Below, piece by piece: positions 1-7,642 of a stretch of 64,000 nt of DNA. Position 1 is the first letter of the stretch. Every line of letters starts with the position of its first letter. This DNA is from Ewingella sp963519305 (GTDB lineage Bacteria > Pseudomonadota > Gammaproteobacteria > Enterobacterales > Enterobacteriaceae), in assembly GCA_963519305.1 (NCBI GenBank), contig CAUQMS010000001.1, positions 186,001 through 250,000 on the forward strand, read 5' to 3'. The translations under genes were made by a program, and so were the position numbers. Below the pieces are notes generated by a model. That model saw nothing but the letters and a program-made list of their open reading frames with translations. It was not told where the DNA came from and did not search any database.

Positions 1-100
1 TGTGCGTCACATTCAGTGATTCCGCCGCCAGACTGAAACTTTCAAACAGCGCTGCCTGTTTAAAATAGTGCAGTGCGCGCAGTGCCGGTAAGTCAGCCAT
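1..100 (-). CDS. LysR-family transcriptional regulator, N-terminus only (cut by window edge)
   Basis: Only the first 33 codons are inside the window, read leftward from the ATG at 98-100. The translation starts MADLPALRALHYFKQAA and continues with FESFSLAAESLNVTH, the typical start of a LysR helix-turn-helix of the GcvA/AmpR-like kind (LPALRALxxF then SxxxAAexLxVTH). It is divergent from the four-gene cluster starting at 300, with about 200 bp between them. This is the usual place for a LysR regulator that controls the neighbouring operon, but that control is inferred. The effector domain is outside the window. Confidence 0.8.
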   Translation of the reverse strand, partial: MADLPALRALHYFKQAALFESFSLAAESLNVTH

Positions 101-299
101 GTCTCAACCTTGTTAGATTTATTCATCTCTGGTGTCTATTTATATCATTTTCTTGTGCCGAAAAAACCCATTAGTCTCGACCTTGTTCCGAAGCACATCT
201 CTCCAACAGGCGCTGTAATTTTACTGAATAATATTCAGTGGAAGCGCCAGTCTGCGCCTTGCGCTCTGGTTATGTCTGTATAAAAAAATAAGGATGACT

Positions 300-1037
300 A
301 TGAACAATTCACTTTCTGATAAATCGACTTCCACAGCTTCCTCTGCACCCCGTACTCAACTCGTTATGTTTACCGGCGGCCGCGACAGTACGCTGGCTGC
401 TTGTTATCTGATGTTACAAGGTATACCGGTTCATCTTTACTCCGCCAATAGCGGGTGTTCGCTGCACCGCGGCATTCTGGCGCACCGCGTAGAAGAGATG
501 CGTAACCGCTTTGGCGAATTACTGGTCGCCCATACCGTGGAAGATATCAGCGGAACCTTCCGCTCCATCGCCATAGAAAATATCGAAAGCGATATCCTGC
601 GTCACCGTAAAAATCTGGTACTGCTGGGTGAAAAACTGGCAATTCACGCGCATCTGGTGGACTTCTGCCGCCGCAACGACATCAGCGTGATCAACGACGG
701 TATTACTCATTATCAGCAGGAGTTCCCGGAGCAGCGTCAGGTGGCGAAAGACTTTCTGGTGAACCTGATGAATCAGTTCGACATTCAATATCACTCGCCA
801 ATCTACGAATTTGCCCAGTCGGCGGATGACGTGAAATACCGCCTGCTGCAACTGGGTATTTCCACCAAATCGCTCGAAGGCGTGAGCATTTTCGGTGACA
901 GCTTCACCACGCCGAGCGATGAAACCATTCTGGCTTATCTGAATGAGAAAACTCCGCTGGCGCTGAATATTGTCAAATTCCTTTCAGGCGAAACCCTGAA
1001 TCTTGGGCCAAGAACTGCGGCGCACGCTGCGGCGTAA
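300..1037 (+). CDS. PP-loop ATP pyrophosphatase-like protein (QueC/ExsB-like fold)
   Basis: A protein of about 245 residues. Near the N-terminus it has MFTGGRDSTLAACY, a PP-loop (SGGxDS type) that binds ATP pyrophosphate in enzymes that adenylate a substrate (QueC, tRNA thiolation and amidotransferase families). The rest is alpha/beta and does not let me name the substrate. I see no QueC zinc cysteine cluster, so it is probably not QueC itself. The ATG at 300 lies five bases after AGGA (291-294). An ATG at 294 overlaps that ribosome site and is less likely. It is the first gene of a cluster continuing with Nudix, PLP-like and EamA genes, and is divergent from a LysR gene. The family is fairly sure, the function unknown. 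Confidence 0.75.
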   Translation: MNNSLSDKSTSTASSAPRTQLVMFTGGRDSTLAACYLMLQGIPVHLYSANSGCSLHRGILAHRVEEMRNRFGELLVAHTVEDISGTFRSIAIENIESDILRHRKNLVLLGEKLAIHAHLVDFCRRNDISVINDGITHYQQEFPEQRQVAKDFLVNLMNQFDIQYHSPIYEFAQSADDVKYRLLQLGISTKSLEGVSIFGDSFTTPSDETILAYLNEKTPLALNIVKFLSGETLNLGPRTAAHAAA

Positions 1038-1051
1038 TTAAGGGTATTGCG

Positions 1052-1450
1052 ATGAAAACTATCGTCAAATGTTCGGCAGTGATCATCCGTGACCGCGCGT
1101 TATTACTCACGCGCAAACGCGGTACAGATATCTTTATCTCCCCCGGCGGTAAACCGCTGACCGGTGAAGATCACATTAGCTGTCTGAAACGTGAACTGAA
1201 AGAGGAGTTGAACGTAGATACCGCAAAAATAACCCCGCTGGGTTTATTTCACGGTGTCGCTGAATTCGAAAAAGTTGCGATTGAAAATCATGTGTATCAG
1301 GTGGAAGTGGTTGGACAGCCGGTCGCCAGCGCGGAGATCGCTGAAATTGCCTGGGTGAATTACCGCAAGCCGCCTTGCGAAGTGGGAGTGGGATCCGTGT
1401 TTCGTGACAACGTCCTGCCGTTACTGTACCAGCGTGAGTTGATCGACTGA
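1052..1450 (+). CDS. Nudix hydrolase
   Basis: A 132-residue protein with a complete Nudix box at about residues 31-53. It runs G-x5-E-x7-REL-x-EELNV, and the glutamates in RELKEEL coordinate the catalytic metal. Nudix enzymes hydrolyse a nucleoside diphosphate linked to another group; the substrate cannot be read here. The gene begins 14 bp after the PP-loop gene and its TGA overlaps the next ATG (ATGG/TGATGG), so the cluster is probably one transcript. A Nudix enzyme next to an adenylating PP-loop enzyme could clean up or process a nucleotide intermediate, which is inference. Confidence 0.85.
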   Translation: MKTIVKCSAVIIRDRALLLTRKRGTDIFISPGGKPLTGEDHISCLKRELKEELNVDTAKITPLGLFHGVAEFEKVAIENHVYQVEVVGQPVASAEIAEIAWVNYRKPPCEVGVGSVFRDNVLPLLYQRELID

Positions 1451-2331
1451 TGGATCCTTCATCCCTCGCTCCCGCCCTGCAGCAACAGCACGGTGACCAC
1501 TATTACAGGGAAGTTAACCGGCTGCGGGAAGTGCTGCGCGATAAGCTGACGACCACCTACCGGCTGGAAGGTTATGACATCTTTCTGGTGCAGTCGGTAC
1601 GTGTCGGCTTAGCCATGCTGTCGCATCTACTGCACAAACATAATTTTTCTATGAGACTGGGCGAGCACCGCCACTATCAGCCGATTGAACTGCTGTTCTC
1701 GCACCCGGTGCCGAACGACGCCTCCGCGCAAAACAGCGGCGTCAATATTGTCACCCACGTCAATCCGTATACCGGGGTGATCAGTGACCTTGAATGCAGC
1801 GAAGGCAAAGCGGTGGTCGATGCATCGCACAGCTTTGCCACCGGTCTGCATGATGAGCTGATCACCAACAGTTCGATTTTCCTCGCACCGTTGCACAAAC
1901 ATGCTTCGGTTGCCGTGGGGCTGGCGATCATTGCTGTACGCCCCGAGCACCACAGCTGTCTGTTTCGCAGCGAGCTGCGCTTGTTCGAAGGTTCTACGGT
2001 GTCACAACGGCCATTGCAGGAGGCTATCGACACCATGGATGACCCGGCCTGGCAGCCATATAACGTCGCCAGCATAGAGAAAATCGACCTGCCGCTGACC
2101 AATGGTCTGCGTCTTACCTCGCTCAGTGCTTCAGGATTGCCGTTTGCCTGCTTCCCGGTGGCAACGCTTTCTGAAGAACAGCTGCGCAAAATTAAGCAGA
2201 TGGATGGCAGCTATTTCGAGCACGCTCACACCCTGCGGATTTCACGCTGCACCCGTGGAAAACGCTCGCAACATGTTGATCATACGGAAAGTGTGATTGA
2301 TGATTTAGCCCGTCTTTGGAGTCAGAAATGA
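1450..2331 (+). CDS. PLP-dependent aminotransferase-like protein (class V-like), function unknown
   Basis: A 293-residue protein. The middle holds THVNPYTGVISDL, then VVDASHSFATG, then FLAPLHKHASVAVGLAII. This order resembles class V fold-type I PLP enzymes: a substrate/PLP loop, an aspartate that contacts the PLP ring, and a lysine within H-K-H that could form the Schiff base. It is shorter than typical class V enzymes (about 350-400 residues) and diverged, so it may be a compact enzyme or a non-catalytic relative. It overlaps the Nudix stop by one base and the transporter ATG by four bases. I do not recognise a named gene. Confidence 0.55.
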   Translation: MDPSSLAPALQQQHGDHYYREVNRLREVLRDKLTTTYRLEGYDIFLVQSVRVGLAMLSHLLHKHNFSMRLGEHRHYQPIELLFSHPVPNDASAQNSGVNIVTHVNPYTGVISDLECSEGKAVVDASHSFATGLHDELITNSSIFLAPLHKHASVAVGLAIIAVRPEHHSCLFRSELRLFEGSTVSQRPLQEAIDTMDDPAWQPYNVASIEKIDLPLTNGLRLTSLSASGLPFACFPVATLSEEQLRKIKQMDGSYFEHAHTLRISRCTRGKRSQHVDHTESVIDDLARLWSQK

Positions 2332-3212
2332 GTAAATCTACCCCCGTTAATGGCAACCTGATCGGTATTCTGGGCGGCATTATCCTGAGCACCGACTCGG
2401 TGTTTATCCGTCTGATGAGCATCGATAACTCCTGGATGATCGTGATGCTGCGCGGTCTCTTTATGTGGGGGCTGGTGGTGCTGGTCTATCTGCTGTGGCC
2501 GAAAAGCCGGGCAGTGCTGGGTGTACCCTGGATCACGCGTCAGAATGCGCTCCCGACGCTGTTCTTCTGTATCGCATCGGCCTGCTTTGTTAACGCCCTG
2601 AACCGCGGCAGCATCGCCACCGTGCTGGTGATCATCTCTTCTACGCCCTTCGTTTCCGCCATCATTTCGCGGCTGTTTTTTGGCACCAAAATTGATAAAG
2701 CCCTGCTGCTGGCGGCTATCGCCGGGATGTCAGGGGTGGCGATTGTCATGACCGGGCGCGCGGAAGGGCATGATCCAATGGCTAACTATTTTGCGCTGGC
2801 AACCGCCGTGTCGATGGCTCTGGCCTTTATTTTTGCCTCCAAAGTGGAGAATGGCACCGTCGGTTTACCTTCAATTGGCGGCGTTCTGGCCTCAGCCTGC
2901 GTGGTGGCCTTTACCGGTGGCAGCGTGCTGCATGGCGTACCGCTGCTCACTCACACCCAGTGGCTGTGGCTGGCGATTGAAGGCGCGATCATTATGCCGC
3001 TGGCGATGGGGCTAATTTCACTCTCCACGCGCTTTGTTTCACCGGTCAATGCAGGGCTGTTTTTACTGCTGGAAACCGCACTGGCACCGCTGTGGATCTA
3101 TCTGTTTTTACACGAAGCTCCGACCCCGCAGGCGATTATCGGCGGTTGCATTATCGTGCTGGCAGTGGTGTCGCAAACCTTGCGTGTAAAACGTCAGGAA
3201 GCACTGGCCTGA
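2328..3212 (+). CDS. EamA/DMT-superfamily transporter
   Basis: About 294 residues made of roughly ten hydrophobic segments in two similar halves, as in EamA (drug/metabolite transporter) permeases. The opening GNLIGILGGIILSTDSVFIRLM and the late FLLLETALAPLWIYLFLHEAP are typical of the two EamA repeats. It would sit in the inner membrane and export or import a small metabolite. The ATG at 2328 overlaps the previous stop (ATGA), with GGAG at 2318-2321 as ribosome site. As last gene of the cluster it is the likely exporter of whatever the upstream enzymes make. The substrate is unknown. Confidence 0.85.
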   Translation: MSKSTPVNGNLIGILGGIILSTDSVFIRLMSIDNSWMIVMLRGLFMWGLVVLVYLLWPKSRAVLGVPWITRQNALPTLFFCIASACFVNALNRGSIATVLVIISSTPFVSAIISRLFFGTKIDKALLLAAIAGMSGVAIVMTGRAEGHDPMANYFALATAVSMALAFIFASKVENGTVGLPSIGGVLASACVVAFTGGSVLHGVPLLTHTQWLWLAIEGAIIMPLAMGLISLSTRFVSPVNAGLFLLLETALAPLWIYLFLHEAPTPQAIIGGCIIVLAVVSQTLRVKRQEALA

Positions 3213-3229
3213 GCCGCTTCGCGCAATGT

Positions 3230-3247
3230 CCCTTCCTTGAGGAAGGG
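3230..3247 (+). terminator. Hairpin after the EamA gene, possible terminator
   Basis: CCCTTCC (3230-3236), loop TTGA, GGAAGGG (3241-3247) forms a perfect 7-bp stem between the transporter stop and adk. No T-run follows, so it may only separate the two units or be a small palindromic repeat. Confidence 0.35.
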
Positions 3248-3315
3248 CGTGCAGAATGGTATGGTTGGTCGTTTTTTGCGTTTTAATAAAAATTACATGC
3301 AAGGGGATTTACGCA

Positions 3316-3960
3316 ATGCGTATCATTCTGCTGGGCGCTCCTGGCGCTGGTAAAGGTACACAGGCTCAATTCATCATGGAGAAATATGGCATTCCGCAAA
3401 TTTCTACCGGTGATATGTTGCGCGCAGCTGTGAAAGCCGGAAGTGAACTCGGCAAGAAAGCGAAAGAAATTATGGACGCCGGGAAACTGGTGACCGATGA
3501 ATTAGTGATTGCACTGGTAAAAGAGCGTATTCAGCAAGAAGATTGCCGTAAAGGTTTCCTGCTTGATGGCTTCCCGCGCACGATTCCACAGGCTGATGCG
3601 ATGAAAGACGCTGGCATCAAAGTGGATTACGTTCTGGAATTTGACGTGCCGGACGAACTGATCGTTGATCGCATCGTTGGCCGTCGCGTACACCCTGGCT
3701 CAGGCCGCGTGTACCACATCAAATTCAATCCTTCAAAAGTGGAAGGCAAAGATGATGTGACCGGCGAAGACCTGATCACCCGTAAAGACGATCAGGAAGA
3801 AACCGTGCGTAAGCGTCTGGTGGAATACCATGAGCTGACCGAACCGTTGATCTCCTACTACAGCAAAGAAGCTGAAGCGGGTAACACCCGATATGTGCGC
3901 ATCGACGGCACACAGAAAGTGGACGAAGTGCGTCAGGAATTGGCTCAGATTCTGGGCTAA
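3316..3960 (+). CDS. adk: Adenylate kinase
   Basis: 214 residues, the full length of the E. coli enzyme. It interconverts ATP + AMP and 2 ADP in the cytoplasm. Visible features are the P-loop GAPGAGKGTQ at residues 7-16, the AMP-binding region STGDMLR, the signature DGFPRT, and the LID domain with GRRVHPGSGR. The ATG at 3316 follows AAGGGG (3301-3306). A long in-frame upstream extension does not match the family. It is followed by a strong terminator and then hemH, the conserved enterobacterial order. Confidence 0.97.
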   Translation: MRIILLGAPGAGKGTQAQFIMEKYGIPQISTGDMLRAAVKAGSELGKKAKEIMDAGKLVTDELVIALVKERIQQEDCRKGFLLDGFPRTIPQADAMKDAGIKVDYVLEFDVPDELIVDRIVGRRVHPGSGRVYHIKFNPSKVEGKDDVTGEDLITRKDDQEETVRKRLVEYHELTEPLISYYSKEAEAGNTRYVRIDGTQKVDEVRQELAQILG

Positions 3961-3989
3961 TGATTTTCAGCATGAAAACCGCATGACAC

Positions 3990-4020
3990 AAAGGCGACTC
4001 CGGTCGCCTTTGTTATTTTT
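3990..4020 (+). terminator. Rho-independent terminator after adk
   Basis: AAAGGCGAC (3990-3998), loop TCCG, GTCGCCTTT (4003-4011) gives a perfect 9-bp stem followed by GTTATTTTT. Confidence 0.85.
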
Positions 4021-4189
4021 AATCTTCGTACTTTTCCTCTCTTTCCTTTCATTGATTACTCCTGCCGTTGGCTGTTATCGGTTCCGATCCCCGGCAATTT
4101 CGTTACAATATGAGGCGTTACGTCGAAGTGCCTTCTGGCCGCTTCGTGTCATTTTGGCCCACTGGCCGCATTAATTTAGGAAATTCAGC

Positions 4190-5152
4190 ATGATGCAGAC
4201 GAAATTCGGTGTGTTACTGGTCAATCTCGGTACACCCGAAGCACCAACGCCGCAGGCCGTAAGAAAGTATCTGGCTGAATTTTTAAGTGATATCCGCGTC
4301 GTGGATACCAACCGGCTGATCTGGTTACCTATCCTTTACGGCGTGGTTTTGCCGCTGCGCTCAACGCGTGTCTCCAAACTGTACAAAGCCGTATGGATGG
4401 AAGAGGGCTCACCGCTGATGGTCTTCAGCCGCCGTCAGCAAAAAGCGCTGGCCGAACGCCTGCCAGGCACGCCGGTTGAGCTGGCGATGAGCTACGGTAA
4501 TCCGAGCATGCAGGATGCCATCACCAAACTGCTGGCGCAGGGCGTCACCAAAATGGTGGTGCTGCCGCTCTATCCGCAATACTCCTGCTCAACCAGCGCC
4601 GCTGTATTCGACGGCGTGGCGCGCGTGCTTAAAGATCAGCGCCGTCTGCCGTCGATCAGTTTTATTCGCGACTATGCCGAGCATCCGGCTTATATTTCTG
4701 CGTTGAAATCCACGGTGCTGCGCTCGTTCGCCGAACGTGGCGAACCTGACCGCCTGATCCTCTCTTTCCACGGCATCCCAAAACGCTTTGTGGCACTAGG
4801 CGATGACTACGAGCAGCGCTGTCATGACACCGCACAGGCGCTGACCGAAGCTCTGGGCCTGCCAGCCGGTAAAATTATGCTGACCTTCCAGTCGCGCTTT
4901 GGCCGCGAACCGTGGCTCACGCCGTACACCGATGAAACGCTGAAAGGCCTGCCTGTGCAGGGCATCAAAAATGTTCAGATTATGTGTCCGGGCTTTGCGT
5001 CTGACTGCCTGGAAACGCTGGAAGAGATCAAAGAAGAGAACCGCGAGATCTTTATGCACGCCGGTGGCGAACGCTTCGACTACATCGACGCGCTCAACGA
5101 TCAGCCAGAGCATATTGACCTGTTGCAACAGCTGGTCACCCAGCACTTCTGA
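4190..5152 (+). CDS. hemH: Ferrochelatase (haem synthase)
   Basis: 320 residues, the usual enterobacterial length. It inserts Fe2+ into protoporphyrin IX, the last step of haem synthesis, at the cytoplasmic face of the inner membrane. Family marks include the N-terminal GVLLVNLGTPEAPTPQAVR, the catalytic-histidine motif LSFHGIPKRF, and the C-terminal CPGFASDCLETLEEI. Two ATG codons (4190 and 4193) are adjacent after AGGAAATTC; I take the first. It lies between adk and gsk as in E. coli, without the aes gene found there. Confidence 0.96.
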   Translation: MMQTKFGVLLVNLGTPEAPTPQAVRKYLAEFLSDIRVVDTNRLIWLPILYGVVLPLRSTRVSKLYKAVWMEEGSPLMVFSRRQQKALAERLPGTPVELAMSYGNPSMQDAITKLLAQGVTKMVVLPLYPQYSCSTSAAVFDGVARVLKDQRRLPSISFIRDYAEHPAYISALKSTVLRSFAERGEPDRLILSFHGIPKRFVALGDDYEQRCHDTAQALTEALGLPAGKIMLTFQSRFGREPWLTPYTDETLKGLPVQGIKNVQIMCPGFASDCLETLEEIKEENREIFMHAGGERFDYIDALNDQPEHIDLLQQLVTQHF

Positions 5153-5210
5153 CCGGTCCGTCTGAAAAATAGCTGACACATTTCGCGCTTTTGAACCACA
5201 GAGAACATCA

Positions 5211-6530
5211 ATGAAATTTCCTGGTAAACGTAAGTCAAAACACTATTTCCCGGTCAGTGCACGTGACCCGTTATTACGTGATTCGATGCTGCAACAGATG
5301 CAGCCGGAAAGCGAAGCGGGTGCGTCCTATATTGTCGGTATCGACCAGACGATGGTGGATATTGAAGCCCGTGTGGATGAAGACTTCGTTGCGCGTTATG
5401 GCCTGAAAGCCGGTGAATCGAGCGTGATTGACGACGATACCGCCGAAGCGCTGTATCAGGAACTGATGCGCGAAGCGTTGATCACTCATCAGTTTGCAGG
5501 TGGCACCATAGGCAATACATTGCACAACTATTCTGTGCTGGCGGATGACCGCTCGGTGCTGCTGGGCGTGATGTGCAGCCATGTGCAGATCGGCAGCTAT
5601 GCCTACCGATATCTGTGCAACACCTCGAGCCGCGTGGATCTCAACTATTTACAGGGCGTTGACGGCGCAATCGGCCGCTGCTTTACGTTGATCAGCGACA
5701 GCGGCGAACGTACCTTTGCCATCAGCCCTGGTCATATGAACAATCTGCGCGAAGAGAGTGTACCGGAAGAGGTGATCGCTGGTGCATCGGCGCTGGTACT
5801 CACTTCGTATCTGCTGCGCAGCGGCGAAGGTGAACCCATGCCAAAAGCCACCATGCAGGCCATCGCCTATGCCAAGAAATATCAGGTACCGGTCGTACTG
5901 ACGCTGGGCACTCAGTTTGTCATCGCCGAAAACCCGCAGGCGTGGCGTGATTTTATTTGTGATAACGTCTCGATTCTGGCGATGAATGAGGACGAAGGTT
6001 TTGCGCTGACCGGCCTGAAAGACCCGCTGATGGCGGCGGATAAAGCACTGGACTGGGTTGATTTGGTCTTATGCACCGCCGGGCCGAACGGTCTGTTTAT
6101 GGCCAGTTATACCGAAGAAGAGTTCAAGCGCGTCACCAATCATCCTCTGCTGCCGGGTGCGATTGCCGAGTTCAACCAGTATGAGTTCAGCCGCGCCATG
6201 CGCCGCGACTGCTGTCAGACGCCGCTGAAGATCTATTCGCACATCGCGCCTTACATGGGCGGGCCGGAGAAGATCATGAATACCAACGGGGCGGGCGACG
6301 GCGCACTGTCTGCGCTGCTGCACGATATTGCCGCCAACGGTTTCCACCGCAGCAGTGTGCCAAACTCCAGCAAGCACTCGCGTGATTACCTGACCTATTC
6401 ATCCTTGGCGCAGGTGTGCAAGTACGCTAACCGTGTAAGTTATCAGGTGCTGAACCAGCATTCGCCGCGGTTAACGCGGGGGTTGCCGGAGCGGGAAGAC
6501 AGTTTGGAAGAGTCTTATTGGGAGCGGTGA
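5211..6530 (+). CDS. gsk: Inosine-guanosine kinase
   Basis: 439 residues, close to the 434 of E. coli Gsk, a PfkB-family sugar kinase that phosphorylates inosine and guanosine for purine salvage. The PfkB signature NTNGAGDGALSALLHD lies near residues 360-376 and contains the catalytic aspartate. The N-terminus (MKFPGKRKSKHYFPVSARDP) matches the long Gsk extension rather than ribokinases. It sits 58 bp after hemH on the same strand. Confidence 0.95.
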   Translation: MKFPGKRKSKHYFPVSARDPLLRDSMLQQMQPESEAGASYIVGIDQTMVDIEARVDEDFVARYGLKAGESSVIDDDTAEALYQELMREALITHQFAGGTIGNTLHNYSVLADDRSVLLGVMCSHVQIGSYAYRYLCNTSSRVDLNYLQGVDGAIGRCFTLISDSGERTFAISPGHMNNLREESVPEEVIAGASALVLTSYLLRSGEGEPMPKATMQAIAYAKKYQVPVVLTLGTQFVIAENPQAWRDFICDNVSILAMNEDEGFALTGLKDPLMAADKALDWVDLVLCTAGPNGLFMASYTEEEFKRVTNHPLLPGAIAEFNQYEFSRAMRRDCCQTPLKIYSHIAPYMGGPEKIMNTNGAGDGALSALLHDIAANGFHRSSVPNSSKHSRDYLTYSSLAQVCKYANRVSYQVLNQHSPRLTRGLPEREDSLEESYWER

Positions 6531-6542
6531 TTTTGTAGGGGC

Positions 6543-6575
6543 GGCGGCATTTTTGAATGCTGCCCTTGGATTTTA
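6543..6575 (+). terminator. Possible terminator after gsk
   Basis: GGCGGCAT (6543-6550) pairs with ATGCTGCC (6557-6564) with one G-U wobble. Then comes CTTGGATTTT. The T-run is short, so this is tentative. Confidence 0.4.
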
Positions 6576-6791
6576 ACTCGAAAGTTTTTCCCTTTCTGCA
6601 ACACCATGTAACGCCTGATATTTACTGGAATTTTCCTCGCAAGTTACTGATTCGAATATTGTCAGTCCGTCATTCGTTGAATTATGATCATCGTGCTGTG
6701 GCAAGCTCGCAGCCGGGAATTGCGCCCTGTGAAAACTGGAGAACAGATGCGCCTTATGGCGTTTGATTGGCTGGAATCACTGAGGTGAACA

Positions 6792-7049
6792 ATGAGTAAA
6801 TATCAACGAGCCGACTGGCATCAGGCGGATATTATTGCGGCCTTGCGTAAGAAGGGCACCACGCTTGCGGCAGCGTCGCGGGCGGCGGGTTTGTCCTCTT
6901 CGACATTGGCGAATGCATTAAGCAGGCCGTGGCCGAAGGGAGAGTTGCTGATTGCCAAAGCGATTGGTGTTCCCGCGGCGCAGATATGGCCAAGCCGTTA
7001 TTACGATGGTAGCGGGAAAGTGATTATCAAAACGCTGAGAAAGGCCTAA
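6792..7049 (+). CDS. Ner/SfsB-family DNA-binding protein
   Basis: 85 residues with a winged-helix domain of the Ner/Nlp (SfsB) type. DWHQADIIAALRKKGTTLAAASRAAGLSSS and TLANALSRPWPKGE closely follow the E. coli SfsB sequence, and IWPSRY marks the end of the domain. Phage Ner is a repressor; SfsB/Nlp has been linked to maltose-gene activation with CRP. The ATG is preceded by GAGGTG. It stands alone between gsk and a P-loop kinase, with about 260 bp upstream in which I see only the gsk hairpin. It may be a domesticated phage-type regulator. Its targets are unknown. Confidence 0.85.
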   Translation: MSKYQRADWHQADIIAALRKKGTTLAAASRAAGLSSSTLANALSRPWPKGELLIAKAIGVPAAQIWPSRYYDGSGKVIIKTLRKA

Positions 7050-7134
7050 AAGAGAAGGGCGCATTCAGGTACTGCGCTCAATCTGATAAGCTAAAATATT
7101 CATTTGCAGATAATCACATTCAGCGAGGAAAACA

Positions 7135-7641
7135 ATGACACAGCACGCCAAGCAAAACCCTACCCTTCATCTGCTCTGCGGAAAAATTGCCTCGGGTAAA
7201 TCGACGCTGTCGGCGGAGCTAGCTGCACGCCCGATGACGGTGATTATTAGTGAAGATCAATGGCTGGCGCGTCTTTATGCGGGGGAAATGCACGATGTGG
7301 CGGATTACGTACGTTGCTCGGCCAAACTGCGTGAAGCCATGGCCCCGCATCTGGTTACTTTGCTGCAAGCCGGAATGTCGGTTGTTCTCGATTTCCCCGC
7401 CAATACGCTGGCAAACCGCCAGTGGATGAAGGGGATTGTGGAAACGTCAGGCGCGGATAACCGCCTATATTTTCTCGATGTGTCTGACGACGTATGCAAA
7501 GCCCGTTTACGCGCCCGTAATCAGGCCGGTGAGCATGATTTCTCAGCCACCGACCAGCAGTTCGATTTTATCACTCGCTTCTTCGTGCCGCCGACCGAAG
7601 CGGAGGGTTTCAATATTGTGGTGATCCCTCCGGCGGCGTGA
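7135..7641 (+). CDS. P-loop ATP-binding kinase-like protein (AAA_33 type)
   Basis: 168 residues. The N-terminus has Walker A GKIASGKST (about residues 17-25), followed by VIISEDQWL, the first acidic strand of this kinase family, and FLDVSDDVCKARLRARN, which looks like the lid with substrate/ATP-contacting arginines. These are marks of small AAA_33 kinases such as those acting on nucleosides, sugars or antibiotics. The target cannot be told. GAGGAAAAC precedes the ATG. It converges on ybaL with only one base between the stops. Confidence 0.8.
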   Translation: MTQHAKQNPTLHLLCGKIASGKSTLSAELAARPMTVIISEDQWLARLYAGEMHDVADYVRCSAKLREAMAPHLVTLLQAGMSVVLDFPANTLANRQWMKGIVETSGADNRLYFLDVSDDVCKARLRARNQAGEHDFSATDQQFDFITRFFVPPTEAEGFNIVVIPPAA

Positions 7642-7642
7642 A

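Noticed and set aside
6557..6766. 69-codon frame between gsk and the Ner-like gene
   Set aside because: No ribosome site or family pattern, and it overlaps the gsk hairpin.
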